A DNA stretch of 64,000 nucleotides from Candidatus Amulumruptor caecigallinarius (GCA_944321825.1 CALUMU010000010.1:23671-87670), one strand, 5' to 3'. Shown: positions 54,203 to 63,531, counted from the stretch's first letter. The notes: generated by a model not told the origin, from the sequence alone. Translations and numbers: made by a program.

Positions 54203-54886
54203 ATGAAACACATTATCTCTGTTCTTTTATCTGTTTCTTGCGTTCTTGCATTGTCTGCTAAAGACATCAAGGTAGTTGTAATCCCCTCGGAAGCGACGAT
54301 TAAAGTCAACGGGTCGTATTACGGTGAAGGAAGCGCGACACTCAAAATCAAGAAAAATGATTTCGTCTCGCTCGAATGTAGCGCGCCCGGCTACGAGACC
54401 CTCAATACGCGTGTGTACGGCAACGATGACCGTAAGACCATCGAGGTCAAACTGAAGGAGGACGTGCTGCTCAAGCAGACATCCGAATCCTCTATCACCA
54501 ACAATTTCTTTTCGGTAAAGGTCAACAAATCGCTTTACCATGACGACCCTTTGGGGCAGAGGAACAGTGAAAAAGCCTGGAAGATGGCCCACAGCGTGCT
54601 ACTGAAATATTTCGACGAAATCATGACTTCCGATGCTGCCTCGGGATTTATCCAGACTCCGTGGCTGTATAAAAATTATGTCGAGGCCGGCAAGACCCTC
54701 CGTTGTCGCGTGACCATCAAAGAGTCGAACATCGGCGGCGACCTGACTTTCCAGATCAAGCTTGCTTCGGAGATGGCTCCGATACAGGGTCGTTCGCGTG
54801 AAGAGAGCTTTTTTGAGACCAACCGTATCATGAAGGAGTTTGAATCGCTGATAAGCGAGTTCCAGATGCGCTTAGGTGAAAAGTAA
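54203..54886 (+). CDS. Secreted PEGA-like protein (paralogue 1)
   Basis: A 227-residue exported protein. After the signal peptide comes a PEGA-type carbohydrate/peptidoglycan-associated beta domain (IKVVVIPSEATIKVNGSYYG ... LECSAPGYETLNTRVYG). A second domain of unknown type follows (FFSVKVNKSLY ... RKAWKMAHSVLLKYFDEIM-like helix, then GDLTFQIKLASEMAPIQG). It is a close tandem paralogue of the next gene. A role at the cell envelope is likely; nothing more is known. Confidence 0.8.
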   Translation: MKHIISVLLSVSCVLALSAKDIKVVVIPSEATIKVNGSYYGEGSATLKIKKNDFVSLECSAPGYETLNTRVYGNDDRKTIEVKLKEDVLLKQTSESSITNNFFSVKVNKSLYHDDPLGQRNSEKAWKMAHSVLLKYFDEIMTSDAASGFIQTPWLYKNYVEAGKTLRCRVTIKESNIGGDLTFQIKLASEMAPIQGRSREESFFETNRIMKEFESLISEFQMRLGEK

Positions 54887-54908
54887 AAAGCTTAAAAGAC
54901 TTGCTATT

Positions 54909-55649
54909 ATGAAAAAGTTATGCTTGTTGCTGGCTCTGCTCATAGCTACAGTGGAGTCGGCCGATGCCCAGCTTGACAAAGTCACCGATGCCGTGGGCAA
55001 ATTTTTCGGACGCGGAGGCAAGGAGAAAACCATCGTGGTCATCCCCTCGGATGCCGTCATCAAAGTCAACGGTTCATACTATGGCGAGGGGACGGCTGTG
55101 GTCAAAATCAAGAAAAAGGATTTCATATCCCTCGAATGTAGCGCTCCCGGATATGAAACGCTTACGACACGTGTCTACGGCAATGACGACCGTAAGACCA
55201 TAGAAATCAAGCTTAAGGAGGATAAGCTGCTGCAGCAGACCGCCCAGTCGTCGGTGGCCAACAGCTTTTTCTCGGTCAAAGTGTCCAAGTCGCTTTACTC
55301 CGACGATAAGAAGACCGGCCAGCGCAATGCCGAAAAAGCCTGGAAGATGGCGCATAGCGTATTGTTGCAGTATTTCGACGAAATCATGACATCTGACATG
55401 GCTTCCGGCTTCATCCAGACTCCGTGGCTGTATAAAAACTATATAGAATCGGGCAAGACCCTCCGTTGCCGCGTGACCATCAAGGAGTCGAACATCGGAG
55501 GCGACCTGACGTTCCAGATAAAGCTGTCGTCGGAGATTGCGCCGATACAGGGGCGTTCGCGTGAAGAGAGCTTCTACGAGACCGATCGCATTATCAAAGA
55601 GTTCGACTCATTAATCAGTGAATTTCAATCGCGCTTAGGCGAAAAGTAA
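54909..55649 (+). CDS. Secreted PEGA-like protein (paralogue 2)
   Basis: A 246-residue protein, 22 bases after its paralogue. I chose the Met at 54909, which begins a signal peptide (MKKLCLLLALLIATVESADA); an upstream Met at 54876 would overlap the previous gene. It has an extra segment after the signal peptide (LDKVTDAVGKFFGRGGKEK). Then the PEGA-like and C-terminal domains match the first protein nearly throughout. Confidence 0.8.
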   Translation: MKKLCLLLALLIATVESADAQLDKVTDAVGKFFGRGGKEKTIVVIPSDAVIKVNGSYYGEGTAVVKIKKKDFISLECSAPGYETLTTRVYGNDDRKTIEIKLKEDKLLQQTAQSSVANSFFSVKVSKSLYSDDKKTGQRNAEKAWKMAHSVLLQYFDEIMTSDMASGFIQTPWLYKNYIESGKTLRCRVTIKESNIGGDLTFQIKLSSEIAPIQGRSREESFYETDRIIKEFDSLISEFQSRLGEK

Positions 55650-55673
55650 ATTAGTACATAAAATCAAGACCAT

Positions 55674-56288
55674 ATGAAAAAGATATTCTTCTTGACAGTT
55701 TGTTGCGTGATGGCTGCCTTGGCGTCCAACGCGCAGCTCAAAGAGACTTTCGACTCTAATTCATGGCAGTGGAGCGAGTATTCCACCCAGCTTGGCAAGG
55801 CTTATATCATCGACGGTGTGATGCGCCTCGAAAGCAAAAGCGACAAGACCGACGTTACTTATGCCGATATGGTAGGGAATGTCGCCACGCATGCCTATCT
55901 GCCCATGGACCCGGAGAAAGGGTTTGAAATCAAGTGCGTGGCCACGGTCGAAAAATTCGAGGGCAAAAAGCTGTTCGGCCTTATAATGGACTATATCGAT
56001 GACATGAACTGCCTGATTTTCATGATTCATGACGATTTTGCATACCTCTACAAAATGAAAGAGGGCAATATAGTCGGCCAGCAGCGCAACCAGTTCAAGT
56101 TGCAGAAAGGCAAGAAGCAGACAGCTCTAGATATCAATGCTATATATATGGGTGGGGAGCTTGAAATACGTGTTAACGATGTGCAGGCTCTTAAATGCAA
56201 GTACGTACCCATCACTTCAAACGGATTCGGCTTCTTCGCCTACGGTAAGTGCAAGGTTGAATTTGACGACGTAGAAATCCTGAACTGA
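55674..56288 (+). CDS. Secreted protein with concanavalin-like fold
   Basis: A 204-residue exported protein, third gene of the operon (24 bases after the second). The pattern LKETFDSNSWQWSEYST ... FEIKCVATVEKFEGKKLFGL ... GFGFFAYGKCKVEFDDVEIL is like DUF1080/LamG-type jelly-roll domains. It probably binds a glycan rather than cleaving it, since no catalytic motif is visible. Confidence 0.75.
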   Translation: MKKIFFLTVCCVMAALASNAQLKETFDSNSWQWSEYSTQLGKAYIIDGVMRLESKSDKTDVTYADMVGNVATHAYLPMDPEKGFEIKCVATVEKFEGKKLFGLIMDYIDDMNCLIFMIHDDFAYLYKMKEGNIVGQQRNQFKLQKGKKQTALDINAIYMGGELEIRVNDVQALKCKYVPITSNGFGFFAYGKCKVEFDDVEILN

Positions 56289-56313
56289 CCACCGGCACAT
56301 ACATAACTTAAGG

Positions 56314-56352
56314 AGCAATGGGGGCGTGTTCTTGCGTCCCCATTGCTTTTTG
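56314..56352 (+). terminator. Terminator of the PEGA operon
   Basis: Stem AGCAATGGGG/CCCCATTGCT followed by TTTTTG. Confidence 0.75.
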
Positions 56353-56448
56353 TTAAGTGCGGCCAGCAATTGCTGCTCTACGGCGTTCGGCGTTGTTCTT
56401 GCTGTCTTCAGTTATGTGATTTTCAGAGTGTTGCCTGATGGACTGATT

Positions 56449-56477
56449 GTAGGGACGCACGAGCCGTGCGTCCCTAC
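56449..56477. repeat. REP-like GC-rich palindrome
   Basis: Perfect 13-bp arms GTAGGGACGCACG/CGTGCGTCCCTAC around AGC, followed by T5. It is the same element as at 18171-18195. Confidence 0.7.
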
Positions 56478-56538
56478 TTTTTGTTATGTGCTATCGGAAG
56501 TGCTGATGTTTTCGCATGGTGGAGAGGGATGGGGATGG

Positions 56539-56563
56539 TAATTTTGTGAATATTCACAAAATT
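56539..56563 (+). promoter_or_regulatory. 24-bp perfect palindrome overlapping a promoter
   Basis: AATTTTGTGAAT/ATTCACAAAATT is fully symmetric (56540-56563) and overlaps a TAATTTTG -7 box (56539-56546), 12 bases before the ATG at 56576. It looks like an operator. Confidence 0.5.
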
Positions 56564-56575
56564 ATTCGGAATCCT

Positions 56576-57169
56576 ATGGAAAATAAAGCCAAAAAGAGGA
56601 AATATAGTGGACGGAAATGGGATAAGAAGGTGTCGCGTAAGTTTTACGGTTATCTCTGTCGGCAGATAGAAATCGCGGCATCGCTCTGTAAGGAGATACG
56701 GGAGGATGCCGTCAGGGAGTGTGTGGATTTTTACATCGACTCGGGTCTTGTCATATGCAAAATCAATGTCGCGGAGAGGGTGGTGTTCACGTTGCTGCAA
56801 CCGCAGATTGACAAGGCGATGCTGCGCTCGCTCCGTGCCCGCATGGCAGCGTTGCGCCGCAGTATGCGACTGACGGTTACAGACCCGACGGCTGATCCGC
56901 TTTCAGATACGGCTGTGAATGTGGATCTGGATGCAAAGTCGCGTCAGAGTGATGTTGTGGTTATGCCTGTTGGAGGCGGTATTGCTGCGTCGGATGATGA
57001 GGCCAAAGTGCCGGCAGTTGGCAGTAGTTCGGCGCTGCCGCGTGATGAGAAGCGGGCACTCCGTAGCCAGGCAGCCCTCGCCCGCCGCCGTCGCAAGCAT
57101 GACAAACGCCTCCATCGCCGCCAAGCTCTCAAATCCTCCCGAAGCGATAAATCAGGAAATTGTTTCTGA
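56576..57169 (+). CDS. Basic hypothetical protein
   Basis: A 197-residue protein with highly basic ends (KAKKRKYSGRKWDKKVSRKF at the start; RRRRKHDKRLHRRQALKSSR at the end) around a helical middle (YLCRQIEIAASLCKEIREDA ... LLQPQIDKAMLRSLRARMAA). The charge suggests nucleic-acid binding. The Met at 56576 is preferred because the upstream Met at 56516 lies before the promoter palindrome. No family is recognised. Confidence 0.6.
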   Translation: MENKAKKRKYSGRKWDKKVSRKFYGYLCRQIEIAASLCKEIREDAVRECVDFYIDSGLVICKINVAERVVFTLLQPQIDKAMLRSLRARMAALRRSMRLTVTDPTADPLSDTAVNVDLDAKSRQSDVVVMPVGGGIAASDDEAKVPAVGSSSALPRDEKRALRSQAALARRRRKHDKRLHRRQALKSSRSDKSGNCF

Positions 57170-57398
57170 TTAAATTTGCATATCACAACTAAGCAGAATG
57201 ATTATATGGCACAATATATAGTAACGGTGAATCCCAAGAGATGCAATCATTAATGCCAATCAGCACATCCGATAAACCATCCATATAGCGTATGGTCGGC
57301 ATCTGTGGCGACCGATTTTACACAATGGCGCAAGGGGAGGCTGCACCGGGGAGCAGCCCTACGTGCTGTGCGGACATTCGTTGTCCCCTAATGGGGAT

Positions 57399-60278
57399 TC
57401 AGATGTGGTTAGGGGGGGTGAGCTCGGGGCGGAGGAAGGGGGCGGTGGGGGAGGTGCCGGCTGCTATCTGTTCGGGGGTGCCGGTGGCTATGATTTGGCC
57501 GCCGAGGACTCCGCCTCCCGGACCCATGTCGATGATATGGTCGGCGCACTTTAGCACGTCGAGGTTATGCTCGATGACGAGGACGGTGTTGCCTTTGTCG
57601 ACAAGGCGGTTGAGTACGCCGAGCAGTGTCTTTATGTCCTCGAAGTGGAGCCCTGTGGTGGGCTCGTCAAGGATAAAGAGGGTCTTGCCGGTGTCGCGTT
57701 TCGCCAATTCGGTGGCAAGTTTGACTCGCTGGTTTTCGCCGCCGGAGAGGGTAGATGAAGGCTGTCCGAGCTTGATGTATCCGAGACCGACATCCTGCAG
57801 CATCTTGATTTTGTTGAGGATGGTGGGCTGGTTGGCGAAAAAATCCACGGCCTGATTGATGGTCATGTCAAGCACGTCGGCAATGGATTTGCCCTTAAGA
57901 CGCACTTCAAGGGTCTCGCGGTTGTAGCGTTTGCCTCCGCAGGCTTCGCACGGCACGAGCACATCGGGCAGGAAATTCATCTCTATGGTGCGGTAGCCGT
58001 TGCCGTTGCAGCGGTCGCAGCGGCCTCCGCTGACGTTGAAGGAGAACCGCCCCGGCTTGTAGCCGCGCATCTTGGCCTCGGGCAGTTCGACGAAGAGATT
58101 GCGGATGTCGCTGAAAACTCCCGTGTATGTGGCAGGATTGCTTCTGGGGGATTTGCCTAACGGCGACTGGTCCACGGTCACCACTTTGTCGATATGTTCC
58201 ATGCCCTTGATGCTCTGATAGGGGAGCGGCGGCTGGTTGCTGCGGTAGAACCGCTGGGAGAGTATGGGCTGCAGGGTGGCGTTGACGAGCGTGGACTTAC
58301 CGCTGCCGCTCACACCAGCCACGCATGTCAGTGTCCCGAGGGGCAGACGGAATGTGACGTTGCGCAGGTTGTGGCCGCAGGCTCCTTCGATCACTATCTC
58401 TTTGCCGTTGCCGGGTCGGCGTGTAGCAGGGACTTCTATTGCACGGTGTCCGTTGAGATATTGCGCCGTGGCAGTGTCAGTGCCGAGCATCTGCTTCGGT
58501 GTACCCTGGAATACCACTTCTCCGCCATGCCGTCCGGCTTTGGGACCTATATCCACTATGTAGTCGGCTTCGAGCATCATATCCTTGTCGTGCTCAACGA
58601 CTATCACTGAGTTGTCGGCATCGCGCAGGCGTTTGAGCGAGTCGATGAGACGGCGGTTGTCGCGTTGGTGCAGCCCGATGCTCGGTTCGTCGAGGATGTA
58701 GAGTACGTTGACAAGTTCGCTGCCTATCTGTGTGGCGAGACGTATGCGCTGGCTCTCTCCGCCGGAGAGGGTGGAGCTATTGCGGCTGAGTTGCAGGTAG
58801 TCAAGCCCGACATCCACGAGAAATGACAGACGGTTACGTATCTCCTTGAAGATTTCGCTGCCTATCTGACGCTGGCGGTCGGTGAGCCGATCCTCCACTT
58901 CGCAGGTCCACTGGTAGAGGTCCTTGATGTCGAGATTGCACAGATCGGCTATGTTTTTGCCGTCGATGAAGTAGTGGAGCGCTTCGCGGTTGAGACGCTG
59001 TCCGCCGCATTCGCTGCATGTGGCGCGTGAGAAAAACTGTCCGCTCCATTTCTGGGCGGCAGACCCGGCATCGTCGCTCTGCTGCATCTCTATATATTTG
59101 ACCAGTCCGTCGTAGGTGTCAAAATAGTTGGACGTGGCGAGTGTGCCGTTTTTAAGGGTGAGGTGCTGCGTGGTGCCGTTGAGGATGTCGCTCACACATT
59201 CCTCGGGCAGCTGGCCCACGGGGGTGTCAAGGGTAGCTCCGTGCAATTCGCATATGGCTTCTATCTGCCAGAAAAGCAGGGTGTTGCGGTATTTGCCAAG
59301 CGGCAGTATGCCGCCGTTGCGGATTGACAGCTTGGGGTTGGGGAATATTTTCGCACGGTCCACGATGTTGACGTATCCGAGTCCTTTGCAGCAGCGACAT
59401 GCCCCCTGCGGAGAGTTAAACGAGAAGTTGTGGGGGGCAGGTTCGGCATAGCTGAGTCCCGTGTCGGGATCCATGAGACGTTTGCTGTAGTGATGCAGCT
59501 CTCCGCTGTCCGCGTCGAGAATCATCAGCGAATTGTCGCCTTGGCGCAGAGCCTCCTGCACCGTTTCGCGCAGACGCGAGTCATCTTTGCCTGAGACTTT
59601 AAGGCGGTCCACCACCAACTCTATAGAGTGGTTTTTATATCGGTCGAGCTTCATGTTGAGCTCGATTTCACGAAGCTCGCCGTCAGTGCGGACGGTCAGG
59701 TAGCCCTTTTTGCGCAGGGTCTCGAACAGCTCCTTGTAGTGCCCCTTGCGGTTGCGCACCAACGGAGCGAGGATATATATCTTCTTGCCGTCAAATGCCG
59801 ACAGGATGAGGTCTACAATCTTTTCGTCGGTGTATTTGACCATCGGTTTGCCTGAGATGTAGCTGCGGGCTTCGCCGATGCGTGCATAGAGCAGACGCAG
59901 GAAGTCGTAGATTTCAGTAGTCGTTCCGATGGTACTGCGCGGGTTGCGGTTGATGGTCTTCTGTTCGATCGCGATAACCGGCGAGAGTCCTTCGATGCGG
60001 TCCACATCGGGGCGTTCCATTGCTCCGAGCATGTTGCGGGCGTAGGACGAGAACGTATCGATGTAGCGGCGTTGCCCTTCCTTGTATATGGTGTCGAATG
60101 CCAGCGACGATTTGCCGCTCCCCGACAGGCCTGTGATGACTGTCAGGGAGTTGTGGGGAATCGTCACGTCGATGTTTTTGAGATTGTTGACGCGGGCACC
60201 GTTGACTGTCAGAGCCTCGATGCGTCCCGGCAGCGCGGAGATAGCGGAATTTGTGGATATGTCAGTCTTGTTAGTCAT
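57399..60278 (-). CDS. uvrA: Excinuclease ABC subunit A
   Basis: A 959-residue nucleotide-excision-repair ATPase that finds DNA damage and loads UvrB. Two ABC modules are seen: GLSGSGKSSLAFDTIYKEGQ near the start and GVSGSGKSTLVNATLQPILS in the second half, with signatures TLSGGESQRIRLATQ and TLSGGENQRVKLATE. Zinc fingers CRCCKGLG / CSECGGQRL and CDRCNGNGYR / CEACGGKRY are present. Full family length. Confidence 0.97.
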   Translation of the reverse strand: MTNKTDISTNSAISALPGRIEALTVNGARVNNLKNIDVTIPHNSLTVITGLSGSGKSSLAFDTIYKEGQRRYIDTFSSYARNMLGAMERPDVDRIEGLSPVIAIEQKTINRNPRSTIGTTTEIYDFLRLLYARIGEARSYISGKPMVKYTDEKIVDLILSAFDGKKIYILAPLVRNRKGHYKELFETLRKKGYLTVRTDGELREIELNMKLDRYKNHSIELVVDRLKVSGKDDSRLRETVQEALRQGDNSLMILDADSGELHHYSKRLMDPDTGLSYAEPAPHNFSFNSPQGACRCCKGLGYVNIVDRAKIFPNPKLSIRNGGILPLGKYRNTLLFWQIEAICELHGATLDTPVGQLPEECVSDILNGTTQHLTLKNGTLATSNYFDTYDGLVKYIEMQQSDDAGSAAQKWSGQFFSRATCSECGGQRLNREALHYFIDGKNIADLCNLDIKDLYQWTCEVEDRLTDRQRQIGSEIFKEIRNRLSFLVDVGLDYLQLSRNSSTLSGGESQRIRLATQIGSELVNVLYILDEPSIGLHQRDNRRLIDSLKRLRDADNSVIVVEHDKDMMLEADYIVDIGPKAGRHGGEVVFQGTPKQMLGTDTATAQYLNGHRAIEVPATRRPGNGKEIVIEGACGHNLRNVTFRLPLGTLTCVAGVSGSGKSTLVNATLQPILSQRFYRSNQPPLPYQSIKGMEHIDKVVTVDQSPLGKSPRSNPATYTGVFSDIRNLFVELPEAKMRGYKPGRFSFNVSGGRCDRCNGNGYRTIEMNFLPDVLVPCEACGGKRYNRETLEVRLKGKSIADVLDMTINQAVDFFANQPTILNKIKMLQDVGLGYIKLGQPSSTLSGGENQRVKLATELAKRDTGKTLFILDEPTTGLHFEDIKTLLGVLNRLVDKGNTVLVIEHNLDVLKCADHIIDMGPGGGVLGGQIIATGTPEQIAAGTSPTAPFLRPELTPPNHI

Positions 60279-60312
60279 CGGTTTGGATCAGAGCCTGTTT
60301 TAAAAAAAGCTC

Positions 60313-61287
60313 TTACTTGACCACCCAGTCGTGGTTGTAGACATCTTTGTTGCGGTTGGAGCGTGTCAGGCTCTTTTTCTTGGGTACGAAAACCTCATAG
60401 ACTTTGCCGGACTTGTTTGGGAGCGAGGAGGAGCGTATCCATGGGTTGAGTGTGCGGAGCTGGAGGTATGTCATGCCGTGTTCTTTCGCCCAGTCTGCCC
60501 ATGAATCCACAGGCGAGTTGACTGGCACCACGTAGTAGTCGTAGGGCTGGTAGAGCTGGTCGGCGCGCAGGCGGTAACCGAATTCCTTGGGGTGCTCAAG
60601 GATTATCTTCATGGCCAGCAGTCGGAAAGGGTAGCGCATAGTCTCTTGTGGCAGCCACAGGTCGAATGCCGAGTCGGTGCCTTGTGCTGCGAGTTCGCGT
60701 GTGATACGTCCCATGCCGGCATTGTAGCTTGCCGCCACCGACTCCCAGCTTCCATAGCGGGCATATGCGTCTTTGAGATACTTGGTGGCAGCTTCGGTGG
60801 CTTTTATGGGGTGGTAGCGTTCATCGACATAGTCGTTGACTTCCAGCCCGTATTCGCGTCCTGTCGACGGCATGAACTGCCACAGTCCGGCGGCTTTAGC
60901 GGTCGAAAGTGCCAGAGGGTTGAAATTGCTCTCGATGGCGCAGAGATACACGAGATCCTCGGGGACACCGTTGGCTTTGAGTATCGGCACTATGACGGGC
61001 ATGTATCTGTTCGCCCGCTTGAGTGTAAGCAGCGTGGTGCCGTGGGTGAAAGTCATGGCGGTCAGCTCGCGGTCGAGGCGTTCGTAGTAGTCGCTGTTGT
61101 CGAGGTCGAATTTCTGTCCGGCAAAGGTGACGCTGCGGGGCAGTGTCGGATTGACTACATTGGCAAATCGTGTCTCGTCGTTGTCGCGGCTTGACGCTGA
61201 CGCTGAGGCTGGGAAGAAGAGTGTAGCCGTAGCCATGGTTGTAACGGCCATGGCGGCTACGAAGGTTTTGATACTCGTCGGTTTCAT
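60313..61287 (-). CDS. Lytic murein transglycosylase (MltD-type)
   Basis: A 324-residue exported enzyme that cuts peptidoglycan with formation of 1,6-anhydro ends. The signal peptide ends near SASASS. The SLT domain has the catalytic Glu in YLCAIESNFNPLALSTAKAA, followed by GLWQFMPSTGREYGL and VAASYNAGMGRI. The C-terminal part (YQPYDYYVVPVNSPVDSWAD ... KSGKVYEVFVPKK) is LysM-like only loosely. It begins 34 bases upstream of the uvrA start, on the same strand. Confidence 0.92.
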   Translation of the reverse strand: MKPTSIKTFVAAMAVTTMATATLFFPASASASSRDNDETRFANVVNPTLPRSVTFAGQKFDLDNSDYYERLDRELTAMTFTHGTTLLTLKRANRYMPVIVPILKANGVPEDLVYLCAIESNFNPLALSTAKAAGLWQFMPSTGREYGLEVNDYVDERYHPIKATEAATKYLKDAYARYGSWESVAASYNAGMGRITRELAAQGTDSAFDLWLPQETMRYPFRLLAMKIILEHPKEFGYRLRADQLYQPYDYYVVPVNSPVDSWADWAKEHGMTYLQLRTLNPWIRSSSLPNKSGKVYEVFVPKKKSLTRSNRNKDVYNHDWVVK

Positions 61288-61325
61288 AGAGTAGATTATA
61301 ATAGTTGAGGTGTTATTTTTAAGTG

Positions 61326-62042
61326 TTATTTGAAGTGGAGTATGTTGATGTCGCCGGCGAGCTTGTACTCCTGTCCGTCATTGCCTGTGGCTTTGATGAC
61401 ATAGTAATAGACCCCTGACGGGACTGTCTTGCCTCCGGCTTTGCCGTCCCACCCTTGGTCGGGGTTGCGGGTAGAAAACAGCTCTTTGCCCCAGCGGTTG
61501 AATATATGGCACTCAAATTCGCGGAGCGAGCGGTAGCTGACTTTCCACTCGTCGTTTACACCGTCATCGTTGGGCGAAAATGCGTTGGGGCAGGCTAAAT
61601 ACGAGTCGGTGACAGTGACCGTATAGGTGTATATCGGATGTGTCGGCATGTCGGCATCGTCGCCCCAGGCATACAGTCCGACGTAGCTCGTGCCGGGGTT
61701 GTTGAATGTGAAAGTCCAGTCGGTGCCGTCGGTGGTGTAATATGGCTGTGACAGGTCTTCGGCTCCCGATATGGCCCATTGGAGGTTGTAGCACTTGTCG
61801 GTGAGTGTTACCTGGAAGCGGATTTCGGCGGGAGCGTTGCCTCCGAGGATGTCTTCTGCAACGTTTGTGCGGTTGAAGTTGGTGGGCAAGTCTGACACTC
61901 GTGCCGCATATATGGCGGTGGCGTATTCGCTGTTGAGCTTCGTCCATCCTTTTTCCAGTTCGTCATCGGCTGCGTCTTGCGCTTTGATGACGTTGAGGAT
62001 CGCCGAAAACGCTATCAGGAGCCATAGGATATGTCGTTTCAT
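61326..62042 (-). CDS. Secreted protein with gliding-motility-type (T9SS type B) C-terminal domain
   Basis: A 238-residue exported protein. The last ~90 residues match the CHU_C/gliding-motility-associated domain: CPNAFSPNDDGVNDEWKVSY, FECHIFNRWGKELFSTRNPD, GWDGKAGGKTVPSGVYYYVI. This is the type B sorting signal of type IX secretion. The N-terminal part (PAEIRFQVTLTDKCYNLQWA ... GTSYVGLYAWGDD) is a beta-sandwich. It is 38 bases upstream of the transglycosylase gene. Confidence 0.88.
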   Translation of the reverse strand: MKRHILWLLIAFSAILNVIKAQDAADDELEKGWTKLNSEYATAIYAARVSDLPTNFNRTNVAEDILGGNAPAEIRFQVTLTDKCYNLQWAISGAEDLSQPYYTTDGTDWTFTFNNPGTSYVGLYAWGDDADMPTHPIYTYTVTVTDSYLACPNAFSPNDDGVNDEWKVSYRSLREFECHIFNRWGKELFSTRNPDQGWDGKAGGKTVPSGVYYYVIKATGNDGQEYKLAGDINILHFK

Positions 62043-62189
62043 AAATATGGTTGTTGTGCGTATGTGGTGTGCTTAGCAGATTAACAAAAATAGGCATAAT
62101 CCGCCGGATTATGAAACCATCAGGGCTATATTAATATGCGGTGTGAAAAATTAACAATAATTTTCTAACGTCATCTGAAAAATAATGCT

Positions 62190-62197
62190 TAAATTTG
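62190..62197 (+). promoter_or_regulatory. -7 box of tRNA-Pro
   Basis: TAAATTTG, 24 bases before the tRNA. Confidence 0.5.
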
Positions 62198-62221
62198 CAC
62201 TCGCATTAGCTAAGGCGATGC

Positions 62222-62294
62222 CGGGGTGTAGCACAGTTGGCAGCGCGCCACGTTCGGGACGTGGAGGTCGGAAGTTCGAGTCTTCTCACCCCGA
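62222..62294 (+). tRNA. tRNA-Pro (CGG anticodon)
   Basis: Acceptor CGGGGTG/CACCCCG, anticodon stem CCACG/CGTGG around TTCGGGA (anticodon CGG), T stem GGAAG/CTTCT around TTCGAGT, discriminator A. CCA is not encoded. Confidence 0.94.
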
Positions 62295-62303
62295 CTGCAA
62301 TAA

Positions 62304-62350
62304 AAAGACCACTTTCAAAATCTTAACGATGATGAAAGTGGTCTTTGTTA
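62304..62350 (+). terminator. Terminator after tRNA-Pro
   Basis: Perfect 13-bp stem AAAGACCACTTTC/GAAAGTGGTCTTT with T-rich end. Confidence 0.75.
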
Positions 62351-62367
62351 TTATGGATAGAATTATC

Positions 62368-62400
62368 GGGATGCTTGCAATTAGTCTTTGCAAGCATCCC
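62368..62400 (-). terminator. Hairpin at the end of the calycin-like gene
   Basis: Perfect 13-bp stem GGGATGCTTGCAA/TTGCAAGCATCCC, 33 bases after the stop of 62433-63020. The T-run is weak on either strand. Confidence 0.55.
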
Positions 62401-62432
62401 TTATTATGTGCCTCATTGAGGCAATGTTCATG

Positions 62433-63020
62433 TCATTTCGTGCCGTCAAAATTGCCCACAAGCGGCAGTGGCATTGCGCCGAGCTTAAACGGATTTTCCA
62501 CATGTATGCTGTTGCCGTCAAGCGTCACGAGGATGGTGCTTCCGCTTCCGAGGACATAATCATTGTCAAACACCGTCGAGCTGCCGTTGACAGCAAGGAA
62601 ATGCTGTGTAAGCCCAGCATCCTCATAGTTACGGTAGAAACCGCCCTTGTCCTCATCGTATTCCAAACCTTCGATGGTCAGTGCGCCGAGAGTCAGGTCG
62701 CCCATCATGGTTCCCGACAGCGAGTATTCGGGAATCGACACCGTCAGCGTCCCGTCGCCAGGCGCTGTGAGGGCGTATTTAGCTTCGGTGTTGTAGACGT
62801 ATGTGCCGCCTACGGTCATCGTCTGTGTACCGCTGTACACACCGGCATAAGCCTGAGCAGGGTCAACCTCCTCAACATCAAACGTGATTTCCTTGATGTT
62901 GCCTACGGGAACAGTGGTCTCTTGTCCGTCATTAAGAGTTATTTTCAGGACTTCGGTCTGTGCAAACGCGGACAACGATGAAAGAAGCGCAACGGCGGCA
63001 GAGAGTACAGTTATTTTCAT
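62433..63020 (-). CDS. Secreted calycin-like domain protein
   Basis: A 195-residue exported protein. After the signal peptide (ending SAFAQ) a short strand region (LKITLNDGQETTVPVGNIKE) precedes a calycin-like barrel (YAGVYSGTQTMTVGG ... LSGTMMGDLTLGALTIEGLE ... GLTQHFLAVNG), a family common in Bacteroidales. Ligand unknown. It follows the type A-tail gene at 63064-63501 by 43 bases, and the two start alike (a KITL/LRLTL-DG segment). Confidence 0.82.
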   Translation of the reverse strand: MKITVLSAAVALLSSLSAFAQTEVLKITLNDGQETTVPVGNIKEITFDVEEVDPAQAYAGVYSGTQTMTVGGTYVYNTEAKYALTAPGDGTLTVSIPEYSLSGTMMGDLTLGALTIEGLEYDEDKGGFYRNYEDAGLTQHFLAVNGSSTVFDNDYVLGSGSTILVTLDGNSIHVENPFKLGAMPLPLVGNFDGTK

Positions 63021-63063
63021 GTCTTATATTTTATTATGTATAAATTGTGGTTTAATTGCTATA

Positions 63064-63501
63064 TTATTTGATCATTATTTTGACTGTGTGGTAAGAGGTC
63101 TTGACGATGTAGCATCCCGGTGTCAACGACAATATCGACAGGTTGTCATAGCCGCGCATACGGATTGCCCCATTGAGGTCATAGACGCTGATCTCCGACC
63201 CTAAGCAGGTAATCTCGTCATTGAGAAATGAAAAGACCTGACGTTCGTCGGAATACTTGTCGTCAATGCCCGAGGCTGAGTCTATGAAATCCATCTTGGC
63301 AATCTTCTCTCTCGCGTAAGAGACGCTTGCATCGGGTGTGGTAATCAGCATCGCATCGTCGGCGAAGGTGATTTTCGGTTTTTCCGACAGTAGATATGAC
63401 GGCGTGGAGCCGTCGGCCAGCGTCAGCCTCAGCTGAGTCGCGGCATGGCTGTGCATGAGTATGCCCATCGCAGCCAGAAACGGTAAAAACAGTTTTTTCA
63501 T
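63064..63501 (-). CDS. Small secreted protein with type A sorting tail
   Basis: A 145-residue exported protein. A signal peptide (to about AATQL) is followed by a short beta region with an MDF/IDS segment, and the C-terminal ~60 residues read EISVYDLNGAIRMRG...LTPGCYIVKTSYHTVKIMIK, the type A (Por secretion) tail. The body between is only ~60 residues, so the protein is little more than a sorting tail. Confidence 0.8.
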   Translation of the reverse strand: MKKLFLPFLAAMGILMHSHAATQLRLTLADGSTPSYLLSEKPKITFADDAMLITTPDASVSYAREKIAKMDFIDSASGIDDKYSDERQVFSFLNDEITCLGSEISVYDLNGAIRMRGYDNLSILSLTPGCYIVKTSYHTVKIMIK

Positions 63502-63531
63502 TTAAGTATTATTGATTGGACTTTGTGACTG

